Shown here: positions 39,301 through 52,698 of the stretch, in pieces
Numbering within the stretch: position 1 is the first letter of the stretch
Layout of the letters: every line of letters starts with the position of its first letter
Assembly (NCBI GenBank): GCA_030533445.1
Contig: CM060070.1
Span: 29,102,501 to 29,166,500, forward strand
Reading direction: 5' to 3'
From: Cyprinodon diabolis
Taxonomy: Eukaryota > Chordata > Actinopteri > Cyprinodontiformes > Cyprinodontidae
DNA: 64,000 bases
Made by a program: the position numbers and the translations under genes
Notes under the pieces: model-generated
Seen by the model: only the letters and a program-made list of their open reading frames with translations
Told to the model about the DNA's origin: nothing
The model's database searches: none

Positions 39301-42300
39301 GTTTATAGTTTCCTGGTTACTTATATAAAAAAAAAAAAACTGTTTAAATTCGGGAAAGATCAGTTTTTAGTAGCAGAGGGAACAGCTCACTGACCCCAGT
39401 TGACCCGTGTTAAACAACCCGGCAAGCGACCTGAGTTAAACTCACCTTCACAGGGCTTGGCATACAGTGGGAACATCACACCAAGGTCGCTACCATACAT
39501 GATACCATTGAGCGCAACGTACGGACGTCAACACACTGCACTAGTCACGTCTGATCTAAAAAGCCAAAACAACTCTGCTTACATTTGATAAACATGGTGC
39601 AGCGCTTGTGAGAGAGGAATGAAAGAAAAGAACAATAAAGAACACTTGCCCACTATGCTCTGGCTCCCTTCTGTGTTGCTTTCCATTGTTTACTTTCCTT
39701 ATTCCTGTTACACTGGTGACATAATGACATCATCAATGCTAACCCAGGGTGATGGCATCACCAGACAGACAGCAGTGGGCAGACAGAGGGCACGCAGCTT
39801 GCCACTGGGGGGCCAGATCCTTTTTTTGGGGATGGAGCCAAATACCTGTTAGCAGGTTGACGTCTAATCTAACTAATTAACTCTTTGATTTCAGGGAGTA
39901 AGAGGCTTAAGAGAGATTATGGGCCGGATTTATCAAAGGTTTGCGTGTATTAAAACGTGAGCTATTTCATTGCGCACGCTAAAAAATGTACAAACTGATC
40001 TATCAACAGCGTGCTAAAAGGATTTGGTCTTTAAAACGTGCTAAATAGCGCCTCTTATCCATTTAGTACTTTTTCTGCAATGAATATTCAATATGGGGCG
40101 TTTACACGCAAAAGTGCGTCTTGTGGGAGGAGAACATGTAAATATATTAATTTAGCACTCGCAAAGTGATTTATCAAATCTGAAAGCAATTTTGCTAACG
40201 GTATCTGACTCTATATTTAACACGTTTCAAAAGAAGGTGCAAATGGTCTGTACGCGTAATTGCGCACACATGGCAGCGGTTATTGTCGCAAGAAGGAGAC
40301 ATCGAAATGAAGCAAGGAGACGCAGAGAACGCATTTTTTCACTCCGTGTGAATATTTTTGGAATGAACGAGGAAACGATCATCAAAACGTATCGTTTATC
40401 CAGCATTGCCATTTTGGAGCTGTTGGGGGAACTCCGAATGGATTTGGAGCCAGCCACAAGGAGGACCCACGCAATACCAGCTATAACAAAACTCCTAGCA
40501 ACGTTGCACTTTTTTGCATCTGGGTCATTCCGGCGTACGGTTGCAGCGAGAGCTGGGATCTCCCAATCTAATTTTTCAGAAGTGCTGTCCGACGTTCTAA
40601 ATGCCATGTGTCGCCGTATGAGAAAGGTCATTAGGTTTCCACACAACCGGCAGTCACTAAATGACACCAAACAAGGCTTTTTTGCAATCGCTGGATTTCC
40701 AGGAGTGATTGGAGCGATTGATTGCACCCATCTTCAACTTGTGCCCCCTGCAGAAAGTGAGCATGTGTATAGGAATCGCAAACACATGCATTCTTTGAAT
40801 GTGCAGTGCGTTTGTGATGCCCAAGGCATCATTACCAACGTTGTGGCAAAATATCCCGGGTCAGTGCATGACTCTTTCATTTTAAGAAACAGCTACCTGT
40901 TTTCCAAGTTGCGTGATGGAGAGTTTGGAGATGGCTGGCTTGTAGGTGAGTCAAATATTTAGAAAAAGAAATAATTTCTTCATCAGTGTCGTATTCACCC
41001 AGATTTCTTTTTTAAGGTGACAGTGCATACCCCTACATCCCTTCCTCCTGACACCCGTTCTCAACCCGACCACTGCTGGAGAAATTGGATACAATGAGGC
41101 CCATATTCGCACCCGGAACATTGTGGAGCGCACCTTTGGGATCTTGAAGAGCAGGTTCCGATGTTTGGACCGTACTGGTGGAGCACTGCTGTACAAGCCA
41201 GAAAAAGTTGCCCAGATTGTAGTGACCTGCTGCATGCTTCATAACATTGCCAAACAACACGGGCTGGAGCATGACGCCCTACCGGAGAATCCCGACCTCC
41301 CCCCTGCGCCTGTGGAGCAACATGCCAATACTGCGGGAATGCGTATGCGCAAAAATCTCATCCACAGTCACTTCTTGTGAGCCATTTGGTATGTGCATTT
41401 TTCTACAGGCCAATACAAAACACCTGTGTTTTTTTTTTTTTTTTTTTTGAGGGGGTGGGGGTGTCACTGTAACATTTAAATTTCTTAATGCACTAGTTTG
41501 TACAAACTACTAGTTTGAGCATCTAATTATGTTAAGTCCAGCAAAAGTTACACTTCCTTTAGATTAAGCAACATGGTAAAAGAAATATAGCCTTTTTTCC
41601 CCCACAAAGTGAAGAATCAAACAGACAACTTAAGTGTTGCAAGTATTTATTTGTATCTCCTTTTACGCAGGTGGAACTTGCCCACAGTGCGCACTCCTTC
41701 CTCTGCGGTTCCTGGCTGCCTATTTGTTGCTGTTCCACTTTGTTGAGCCGTTTCTCCACCTGGATTGGGGGTAGTCATTGGCCGCATCCCTTCCCGTATC
41801 CCTCTTGCCACAGAATTGACAGCCATCGTCAGGGCAGACACTGCAGAGACCATCTGTCTGCAGTGGGTGGCTATGGTCTGAGTGTCGCGCCTTGCCGCCC
41901 GTGCCAACGTTGATGCCACACGCATCTCCCGTGCAATTGTCTGCACGGCTGCAGACTGTTTTTTTTGTTCTTGCAGCAACTCCAAATCAATATGTTCCAG
42001 GCTCATACGAGGCCTCACGGGGGTGGCAGCTGCTACGGGGGGATTTGATGATGGCTGGACCTCTGATGCAGATTCTAAATGTAAAGCAAATGTTTAGTTA
42101 CGTATTTGACTTGAAACAGCATTAAATTCACAGGTGGTGCATTCTTTTCAGTTCTGAATAAATCTTTTCAATAAACCTTTTCTGAGATTGTGCACCTACC
42201 GTGTCCTGCTGTTTGGTCAAGTGTGTCATACCCGGCAATCCCAGTGATTTGCTCCTCACAGAGCGTCAGCTGTACTTGTTCCTCAATGCTGGTCAGAGGC

Positions 42301-45300
42301 ATCTCATCTACTGTGCCCCCTCCTGTTTTGTTCGCAGATGTTTTGTTATATGCCAGTTTTTCTTTGGTTCGCCTTCTAATATCCTGGTATCTTCTTTTTA
42401 CTTCATCCACTGTTCGCAAGGTTTCACCAACAGCGTTTACTTTATGACAGATTTGTTCCCATATCGCGTTCCTCTATGTGACAGTCACACCTCTTTGCTG
42501 TAGCTCACTTAAATGTTTGTTGGCTTCATCCACCAACACCTCCATTTCCATGGGGTCGAATTTTCTTTTGCGCTTTCTGCTGCCCGAACTCGCCATGCCG
42601 CAAACCACAAAACGCGCAAAACCATCATTTAAATAGGGCGTCTCCAACAGTTTTGCACCTGCCACCAGTTACGCAATCACTCTTGTTAAATCACCCGCAA
42701 ACCATGGTTCAGCCCCTCGCGCAAAATTCCAGTTTGCGAGCGCAAATTACTGCACGCAAAATTGGATCTTGATAAATCCGGCCCTATGTGTATAAAAAAA
42801 AGATACAAAGTGAAACTTTATAATTTTGCTTAGGGTCATGTTATGACGTATCATTGTCTATTTTCTGGTGCCATATGAGTCGATAATCATCTCCCCCAGT
42901 GGTCTTGGCCACTGTACTTTTAGATATTAACATTGCACAGACTGATTTATTGATGACTATGTACAGTGTATATGCATATGTATTGTTCAGCATGAATCTG
43001 TAGAACAAACTTTACTATTCACAGAACAGAATTAGTCCAATTTAATTCAAGGCTTCTCCAGATCCAATACAAGACAGACCGCTAGAGAAGATCCTTCCTG
43101 CCAACAGCTATCGACACTGACAAGACCTGGTTAAAAAAATAACATAGTTACTGCAAAATTTCACTTCACTTTGGGATTAATAAAGTATTTTAGAATTGAA
43201 TTAAATTTCTTACCATATTTAACAGATCACATTGGTCATTTGTATGTTTAACTGAAACTCACTTTTTCCACTACAAAGCTAAAAGAAATAATTGTACTTG
43301 TGGTGGTGGAAGTAGCTTTTGGAAAAAAAGTTGAATTTCTGCCTTTTAATGCCTCACTTAAAATGTGCTTTAAAGTAAGCAGAAGCAAAAAATGAACAAG
43401 GTTGCTAGTGTATTATTTACCATGCGTTTTTCTGTTATTGCTGACTTCACTGCTGAACAGCATCCTTTAAATTTAGAGTAGCTGTTGTGTAGAGTTTCTG
43501 CTTGGCTGCAGCAATGACCCTGTTGTACTGTTGGCCCAAATATTTAAAAATTCTACCATTCATTGCTGCTGCTATAGATGCAGTCAAAGGTCGTAGAAGG
43601 TGCATGAAAAACCAGAGCCAATGCTCATCTTAACAACAGGGAGAACAACAGTGATGCAAAAAATTGTGTGTCAACCATTTTATCACTTCTCCTCATTAAA
43701 GATATATTTTTGTACTAACATTATGTAATGCTGACATCTTTTTAAGAAACTGTTCCTACTTTTACAATTATTATTGAGGTGCTTTCACAGGAAATGAAGC
43801 TCAGTTTAGCGCCATTACTGAATGGCAGATTGTAAAGTTAACTAGGATTTTTCATAAGCCAATAAAACAAAAAACAACTTTAACATCGATAAAAAGAAAA
43901 AATAAAGATTAAAGTTGTAGCTATAAATTATTGAAGCTATGTCTGTTTCACGTCTGTGTGTAATTATTAAAACAAATGAACTTTTCAGTGATTTTTAACT
44001 TGCTGCTCTATGAGGTTTTTGATGTTATTATTTGTTTCTTTTTGCAATACTGCTGTTTTACAAACTTGAAGATATTATACACCTTTGCAGTTAGAAATTA
44101 GACTGTTAAATATTTTTTTACATTTTCAAATCAAACCTGGATTGTTTATGAATGTGTTTGGGTTTTAGGCAGATGGGGAAGTCATGATGCCTCTAAGTCT
44201 GACTCAGCTGCTCAGATGTTAGGCTCCATGTGCAATGATTGATGAGGCATCAGAAACACGTCAGAACTACTTTTGACTGCAGTTGACACTATTTGGGGAC
44301 TGGGGAGAGGAAGTGATTAAGTGCTAATAAATGTGCTCTGTAGATCTAAAAGTCCACACATTCAAGACTTGAGGAGTCCAAACAGTCTGATTGATGATTA
44401 CAAATGTAAATCTATAAACAAGTTACAAAGGGTTATTTATCATTTTACCAAATATTTGGGTACACTGTTGTTTTTCATTGCTCTTAAAGTGTTTAAGGGC
44501 AGCAAAACATAATAAGTTGCAGAACAAATTATGTATTTCTTTCTGCTTGTCTTTCAGACTGTTTCTGTGAATCTACTCCATAAATTTTTACACTGTTCCT
44601 CTCTTTCAGGTGAACCAATCAAGTTTGATCCAAACTTCAGAGGGCCTGTTCATAACAGGTATTCAGCTGCAGCTCCTCTTACATGCAACACATGCACACA
44701 TTTCTGTAGAATGCTAATACTCAACAAAACCTTTTTATCAGAAATATGTATTTACTTTGCATATTAGTAAAAAGGGAAGGTAAAACTGCATGTATCAACA
44801 TATTTTTTAAGTAGGCTGTTTTTTAATTTGCTCTGACCCATCAGCGTCTTGGCCCTACATACATATTGATTGTGCCCAGAGCTTGACATTAACTTTTTTG
44901 CTCACTGGCCACTGTTGCTGGTGGCTTTCCAAAGTTACTAGCCGCTCAGCATTTTCACTAGCCAGAATGTTTTCATTATAAAATGTGTTTGATATGATCA
45001 AAGCCAACTGTGGCAAGGTAAAGTTAACTTAAACTAGATTTACAACTTTTTCAAATGTACATGACTGTTGTAAACACTCCTCAAACTACATAAAAAGTTT
45101 AACAGTACTGGGCATTGTCATGTATGCAGCTCTGATCAGGTGTTGAAGACATGCAGTGTAGAATATGATAGAATGTGTTGGGTTTTTTGTTGTTTTAAAT
45201 CATTATGATAAATAAAATAACTATTTTGTAAGTCTAGAAATATTCCTTTATATTTGAGACTGATCTCATTGCATTGTAGGTATTTTTCCATAATGCACAA

Positions 45301-48300
45301 TTTAAAATACTTTTTGGTTTTTACTATGCAATATTCTTTATGATTTAGTGTCTTTTATCTTTAATGCCAGTTTAGTCAGAGAGTTATTTATAGTCCTGTT
45401 GTTGCTCTGCAACCTTCAACATTACACATTAGTGCCATGGCTGGTTGGTGTAACAGACCATACTTTGATGCTGTTCTGACCCACAGGCTTTTTTTAATGA
45501 GAGCAGGGAATGTTATAACTCAGTGGTTGTCTTTTTTAAGTCAGTCCAAAAGCCTAAATATGGTAACCTGGGCAGTCATCTAAAGGCCATAGTGATGTTG
45601 CAAATTTTTGCAATCTTGAACATACAAAGTAATAAAAAATGGAAAACTGGTTAATCCTGTCTCTAAGTTTACACTAAACATAAATCAAATTCTGCTTTTT
45701 ATCCCTATAAGTGTGACAGCTTTCATCACAGAGCTTTGTATTTGTTAAGACTACTGCACAGTTGAACAGCTGCCCCTCACGGATTTATTTTAATCATGTA
45801 AAATATCCTTGATTCCTATATCTTTCCTTTTTTCTCAACAATTTTTGAAAACACTGGGACAATCTGGCTGATTCATACCCTGGCTCCCCCACTAAAAACC
45901 TGCCATCTGTGTCACCTTGGCTCCTGCAGAAAAGCAGCATTTTACATACAACAGCAGCTCCAAAGATTGTCACTACACTACTGACACTTCGAGTATTTAT
46001 ACATTTATTTATTTTATTTAGTTTTGACAGAATTTCTTACCAGCAGGATGGTCACATAAGACAAAGCTTTGTAAATGTCTGTGCAAGTGAGCCAATCTAA
46101 AGTTCGAGAGATGCTTCAATATTCCTTAGATATGAGAGCAAAGCAGAATTGTTGTACTCTCTCTCTCTCTTTATCATCTTCCCTTCAGCGTTGACCTTTA
46201 GATGCTTCAAAGGTGACTTTGTTTTGACACTCTGGTGCTGTGCTTGCATTTTTCCTTAAAAATGCAAGCCTTTCTAAATGTGGAGTTAAAAAAGACAAGA
46301 GATCCAAAATAACTTTGAGGAGGAAAAGGAAGAGAGCAAAGGCAGTTTCAGCTGGGATGCTTGTAGATTTCAGCCATGTGATTTACCTTGGAAGATGCAG
46401 AATTATATTTTAAGTGTTTAACATCTGAAGGATAAAGAGATATTTAAGACTAGAAAGACTGAATTCACCATGGAAACCAAGACATCTATTTTTAAATAAA
46501 AGCAAGTGACACTCTGCATCCCTACCTTTGTTATTAGATTACCAATTACCTAAAACTCTTTGGTGATAGTGTAAGCAAGTTGTTATTATTTACCTTATGT
46601 TAAGTAGGTAGCAGTGCCCAATATAGATGCCACTTTTAATTTTATTCATAGATTTCAGTTGTACTTCAAATATAAAATGGTTTGTACCTCAAAATAGATC
46701 ACCCTTTTTACTTTTGCATCAACATGCTATGTTTAATCATGTTATCATGGCAACTTTCATATTAGAATTTAGAAATCAAAATGCTGTTAAGATCTAAAAA
46801 AGTCATCACAAATCATTGTAGTAAAATGTTCAAAAGGCACTCTTAATATGATAAATTATGGTGTTTACTATTTATAGGTAAATTAATCAATAGCTAAATG
46901 GAAAAAGAATATTTTTAACCATCTTTCAACTCTTTGCTATTTGGTGCCAAATATGGTTCCTGTATATTTTATATGTGCTGTGTTGTTTTACTCTTAGCCT
47001 TCTGGACGAAAACTATTATTAGTCTTAGTCACATTTTAGTCATAACCATATGTTATAGTTTAAGTCGGTTGTAGTTGACTAAAACGTAAAAAGGTTTTAG
47101 TCAGTTTTCCGTTCAAAAAAACAGTTAACCATTAGAATTTCAAATACCAACCAGATTCTTTAACAGACTGACAGCTCTTGCTGAGATACTATTATTGCTG
47201 GATATAGAATGCTGTCATGCAGTTCATCATTGCTGTTGGGGAGAAAACTTTGATTTATAGAATTCAAATTAACTTTTTTTATGAATTCATGCCCTATTAA
47301 ATAGGGCATTAAATAGCAGATCTAGCTCAACATATCCTATTGGTTAATAAACTTTGGTTTAGACAGACAAGGTAACAAAATGTACAATAAAGGAATTGTT
47401 TTATACATACAAGGTTCCCATCCCAAAGCAAAAACTTCCTGGTGTACTATGAATTATGCATTACACACAGATCAATAAAATCTTCATTGCTCCAAAAAAG
47501 CAAAGAACAAAAACATTCTTCTTTCTACTTCTGCAATTTTGGCTTTATTTCTGAGAATTTACCACTCTGTTACTGCTGCTCAAGGCTCAAAGTAGATTTA
47601 AATTAACATTTTGATATAAAAAAAAATACAGAGAGAACTTATAATTGAATGGAAGCGGAGAGCAGTCGTTCTCGACTTTTTTTTTTCCCTTTGCCTTTTC
47701 GAGAATGACATAACTATCTTGCTATCAATGTTAAACCATTAATTGTTTTCTCTAGATAATGAATGTTTTCTCTACATAATGAATGAGGCTGGCCAACAGC
47801 CCTGGATTTCCTGTCCATCCATGCCTGCGGTGCCCATATAGTTGTGCAGTCGCGGTACCTGCATGTACCGGCATGTGCGCAAATAAGCATTTTTTTAAGT
47901 TTCCTTTTTATTTTCACTCATTGTCAGGTCATGTTGGATGATGGGATTGCATGGAATACAGTACAGTAGAAACATATATTACTGCTTTTTTCAATGAAAA
48001 TCTTTAATCTGGACTCATTTTGGGGGATAATGCATCTTTTACCTGTTACAGGTGTAACACCGGGGCTGTTCAGAAAACACTAGGCGCTAAGGCTCCTAGT
48101 GCAAGCAAATCATCAAACCATCAATGCTGTCTCGTTACCTAAAAGTTAAACCCAGGATTATTTACAGAATTACACATAGGTTGCCATGACGTACAGTATA
48201 CAGTACTTATAAATCCTCTCCCACTGTTATGGTATTGAAGGATGTAATCGGTTTTAACACACACCAATCATCTAGCTTCTGTATAATTGCCTTGTAATGC

Positions 48301-50500
48301 CATGACAATCCAGACCTAAATTAAATCGATATGCTAACTAAAATGTTGAAATATTTAAAAGAAACACAGAAAATGTTTTAATGACAATACAAGGCAACAT
48401 TTACATCGTATTTAAACAGATAGAAACGAGAACAATGAGAGAGAAATATTCAAAGATCTAGGCACCTTTTCACTTGGCTCTTTATCCAAAACTAAACAGT
48501 ATACAATTAAATATTTGGTTTGGATATAATTTAGGGATACCTTTTGGTAGAAATTAAAGAATGTTTAGTATCACCTCTTGTGAGCTGGAAGAAATAAAAT
48601 CTTCATAGTTAGACAAAGGGATTTTTACACTTGGCAGAGGATGATCAGCCACATAGTTTATTAAGTAGCAAGAGCAGGAAGAGCCATATTGCTTAGAGCG
48701 AACCATCAGTGTGGAGGGAGAGAAGCGCAGACGCTGAGCTACATGCACGCAAAGACGCATTTCTGGACAAGCACAGCTGGAAGAACAGTTTGTTAGAGCT
48801 CAGCAATCAGTACCGGTGTTCTGTCAGACACCCGGACCATTCTGCATCATATACACCCCGCCGCTGCTGCCGTGATCCATCTGTGGTCATGGAGAACAAG
48901 CACCATTGCACGGCAGGTGGGCTGCTTGTTCAACCAGGATGCAGCAGCATGGCTGATACTGCTTAGCAGATTACAGCACAATGATGCATTTTAAATGTCT
49001 GACCCACTACCCACTAATTTTTATTTAGTCTCGTCTCGTTGACTAAAACTCACACCCATATCTCTGAAGTTTTTGTCAACAAAGATCCATGATTAGCTCG
49101 TCAGTATTAGTAATCATCATGAAAAAAAGGAGTGTCAGCGAAATAATTTTGTTATCCTCATTGTTGATGAAAACAACACTGCTGCTAAGGCAATATATTT
49201 TTAACTACTTTTTTTGTTATCTCGTTGCTGGTGTAGGTTAGGTTTGTATTTTGATATCAGTATACTTATGCGGCCTGGTCTTTAAAGATTCAAAATAAGT
49301 GGTACTAAACTACACAAATATTTTTTTTAGTATGTGCATTAAGTGGGCGGAGATCAACCAAGATTGACGCTCAAACCAGTTTGGTTCTGTCAATTGAAAT
49401 GATCAGATTGTGTGTTCTACAGGCAGTGTGAGAATAGCCATAAAAGAACGATGAGATTCTAACCCATGTTAGTAACTGGAGATAATAATGATAATTAAAC
49501 AAATAATAATGGTAATACAAAATGATAACATATAATGCAGAGGGAATAGGTTTCCGTTGCTACAAACAACAGTTAAAAAAGATGAAAATAACCAAAGTTA
49601 AAGTTGTTATTGTCTGCTGATTGAAATTAGAGCAGATTACACTCTAAACAGCTGGATTTATCTCCACCAGCTCCTCTTAACAGCAGCTTGACCTGATATG
49701 TTGCAAAGCAAGGTAGGCACTTTGAATACTAATATACACTGCTATTAATGAATCTGTCTAACATAGCACAATAGATGTAAGAGAGAATGTGATGGAAGAG
49801 CAGTGCATTTAAGTAAAAGATGACAAAACAAATCAAGAGGTTGAATTCAAAGAAGTGGTTTGAAGAGGACTTGTGGGGCTGTATAAAGATCGAAGGTGTG
49901 CAGGTGCACATATACATTTGATGCCAAAGTAGCAACAGAAACCCCATGAGAGATAAATTATTCGTTGTGCTTTTTTTTTTTTTTTTCTTTGCCTCCACCA
50001 CAATACTGGAGCATTATTGTGCCAGAATAAATTCATTACAACTGCATGAAAAGAGTTTGTGTAGAAATATTTGTGTAAGACTAAACTTCCCCCACTTGAA
50101 GGTGTGAATTTTGTCACTGTAACCCTTCCTTGGACTAATTCCTGGATCAGCAGTGTGAATGCACCCTAGTCAGTATCGGTAGCTGTTGAGGAAATCAGAT
50201 AGGAGAGACTGCAGTATTGAAACAGACCTATGAAACAGCAAAAGCCTCATCTGAAAATAGTTGGATTGCTTTTTGGTTGTTATTAACTGGTCACAACATA
50301 TGAATTAAATCCAGATATAATAGAGTTGATCTTAGAGATATGTCATTTACATAGGAAAATAAGGAATTAGAAACATTGAACACAACTGTTTTTTTTTTCC
50401 CACCAGTGTTAAACCACAACAGGTTTACTGTGTTTTCCTTTTAGCGTTAATGAACATGCAAACAACTATCACTCTCAAACTACTTTGATTGGAACCCCCC

Positions 50501-50534
<34 letters not shown>

Positions 50535-52174
50535 AATATACATATATATACACACTACCATTCAAAAGTTTGGGGTCACCCAAACAATTTTGTGTTTTCC
50601 TGAAAAGTCACACTTATTCACCAGCATACGCTGTGAAATGAATAGAAAATAGAGGCAAGACATTGACAAGGTTAGGAATAATGATTTGTATTTGAAATAA
50701 GATTTTTTTTACATCAAACTTTGCTTTCGTCAAAGAATCCTCCATTTGCAGCAATTACAGCATTGCAGACCTTTGGCATTCTAGCTGTTAATTTGCTGAG
50801 GTAATCTGGAGAAATTGTACCCCACGCTTCCAGAAGCAACTCCCACAAGTTGGATTTGGTTGGATGGGCACTTCTTGCGTACCATACGGTCACGCTGCTC
50901 CCACAACAGCTCAAGGGGGTTCGGATCTGGTGACTGCGCTGGCCAATCCATTACCGATAGAATACCAGCTGCCTGTTTCTGCTCTAAATAGTTGTTTGGA
51001 GTTGTGTTTAGGGTCATTGTCCTGTTGTAGGATGAAATTGGCTCCAATCAAGCACTGTCCACTGGATATGGCAGGGCGTTGGAAAATGGAGTGATAGCCT
51101 TCCTTATTCAAAATCCCTTTTACCCTGTACAAATCTCCCACCTTACAAGCACCAAAGCAACCCCAGACCATCACATTACCTCCACCATGCTTAACAGATG
51201 GCGTCAGGTATTCCTCCAGCATCTTTTCATTTGTAATGCGTCTCACAAACATTCTTCTTTGTGATCCAAACACCTCAAACTTGGATTCATCCGTCCACAA
51301 CACTTTTTTCCAGTCTTCCTCTGTCCAATGTCTGTGTTCTTTTGCCCATCTTAATCTTTTTATATTATTGGCCAGTCTGAGATATGGCTTTTTCTTAGCC
51401 ACTCTGCCCTGAAGCCCAGATTCCCGCAGCCGCCTCTTTACTGTAGATGTTGACACTGGTGTTTTGCGGGTACTATTTAATGAAGATGCCAGTTGAGGAC
51501 CTGTGAGGCGTCTGTTTCTCAAACTAGGGACTCTAATGTACTTATCTTCTTGCTCAGTTGTGCAACGCGGCCTCCCACTTCTTTTTCCGCTCTGGTTAAA
51601 GCCTGTTTGTGCTGTCCGCTGAAGGGAGTAGTACACACCGTTGTAGGAAATCTTCAATTTCTTAGCAATTTCTCGCATGGAATAGCCTTCATTTCTAAGA
51701 ACAAGAATAGACTGTCGAGTTTCAGTTGAAAGTTCTCTTTTTCTGGCCATTTTGAGCATTTAATTGACCCCACAATTGTGATGCTCCAGAAACTCAATTT
51801 GCTCAAAGGAAGGTCAGTTTTGTAGCTTCTGTAACGAGCTAAACTGTTTTCCGATGTGTGAACATGATTGCACAAGGGTTTTCTAATCATCAATTAGCCT
51901 TCTGAGCCAATGAGCAAACACATTGTACCATTAGAACACTGGAGTGATAGTTGCTGGAAATGGGCCTCTATACACCTATGTAGATATTGCACCAAAAACC
52001 AGACATTTGCGGCTAGAATAGTCATTTACCACATTAGCAATGTATAGTGTGTATTTCTTTAAAGTTAAGACTAGTTTAAAGTTATCTTCATTGAAAAGTA
52101 CATTGCTTTTCCTTCAAAAATAAGGACATTTCAATGTGACCCCAAACTTTTGAACAATAGTTTATGTATGTATG

Positions 52175-52222
<48 letters not shown>

Positions 52223-52611
52223 TCACTTCACTTGTCTCTAAACTCAGCAAACTTTTTTTGAGGTTCAACCAAATAGTCATCCTGCAACATTGTGACATCT
52301 TTTAGTTTAGTCCTCCATTGACTTTGGCTGGAGGAGTGGAAAGTCTGAAGTTAATTTCCCAAGCAGGTAGCACCCTGACAGGGGTTTGAATTGTCCTTTG
52401 CTTCAATAGTTCTGCTTGACACAGGGGCCTGGACTTGTCTTCTTTCATGGATGGGTGTAGTGCTTTTAAAAATCTGAATAGCTTCAAAATTAGCTAGATG
52501 GAAAACTTCATCATGCAGAAAGAAGGGGGAGACCACTTGTTATGCAGCAAGCTCTCAAAATGGAAAAGAAAAACTAGAGGATCTCCCTTTTAAGCTTTAT
52601 TTATCAAGCAT

Positions 52612-52698
<87 letters not shown>

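Larger units (their letters stand above)
39921..42784. mobile_element. PIF/Harbinger DNA transposon, near full length
   Basis: Inverted ends gggccggatttatcaa at both sides; 3-bp repeat tat at 39918-39920 and 42785-42787 as target duplication. It is 2,864 bp long and carries the two Harbinger genes in convergent order: a DDE transposase on the plus strand and a Myb/SANT-like protein on the minus strand. Sub-terminal repeats with tttgcg and gcgcaa are visible near both ends. Confidence 0.93.
18335..44609 (+). other. slc44a5 intron 1 (26,275 bp)
   Basis: Donor gtgagt, acceptor ctttcag. Repeat-rich; the elements are listed separately. Stretches with nothing I can support include 23791-25838, 26363-27450, 27667-28614, 29584-33400, 35892-38650, 39216-39917 and 43204-44609. 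No alternative first exon was convincing. Confidence 0.85.

Noticed and set aside
41671..42503. Several plus-strand ORFs over the right half of the Harbinger element
   Set aside because: They are antisense shadows of the Myb/SANT-like gene.
48709..48966. 85-codon plus-strand ORF
   Set aside because: Inside the 46978-49181 repeat, Cys/His pattern irregular, no family recognised.
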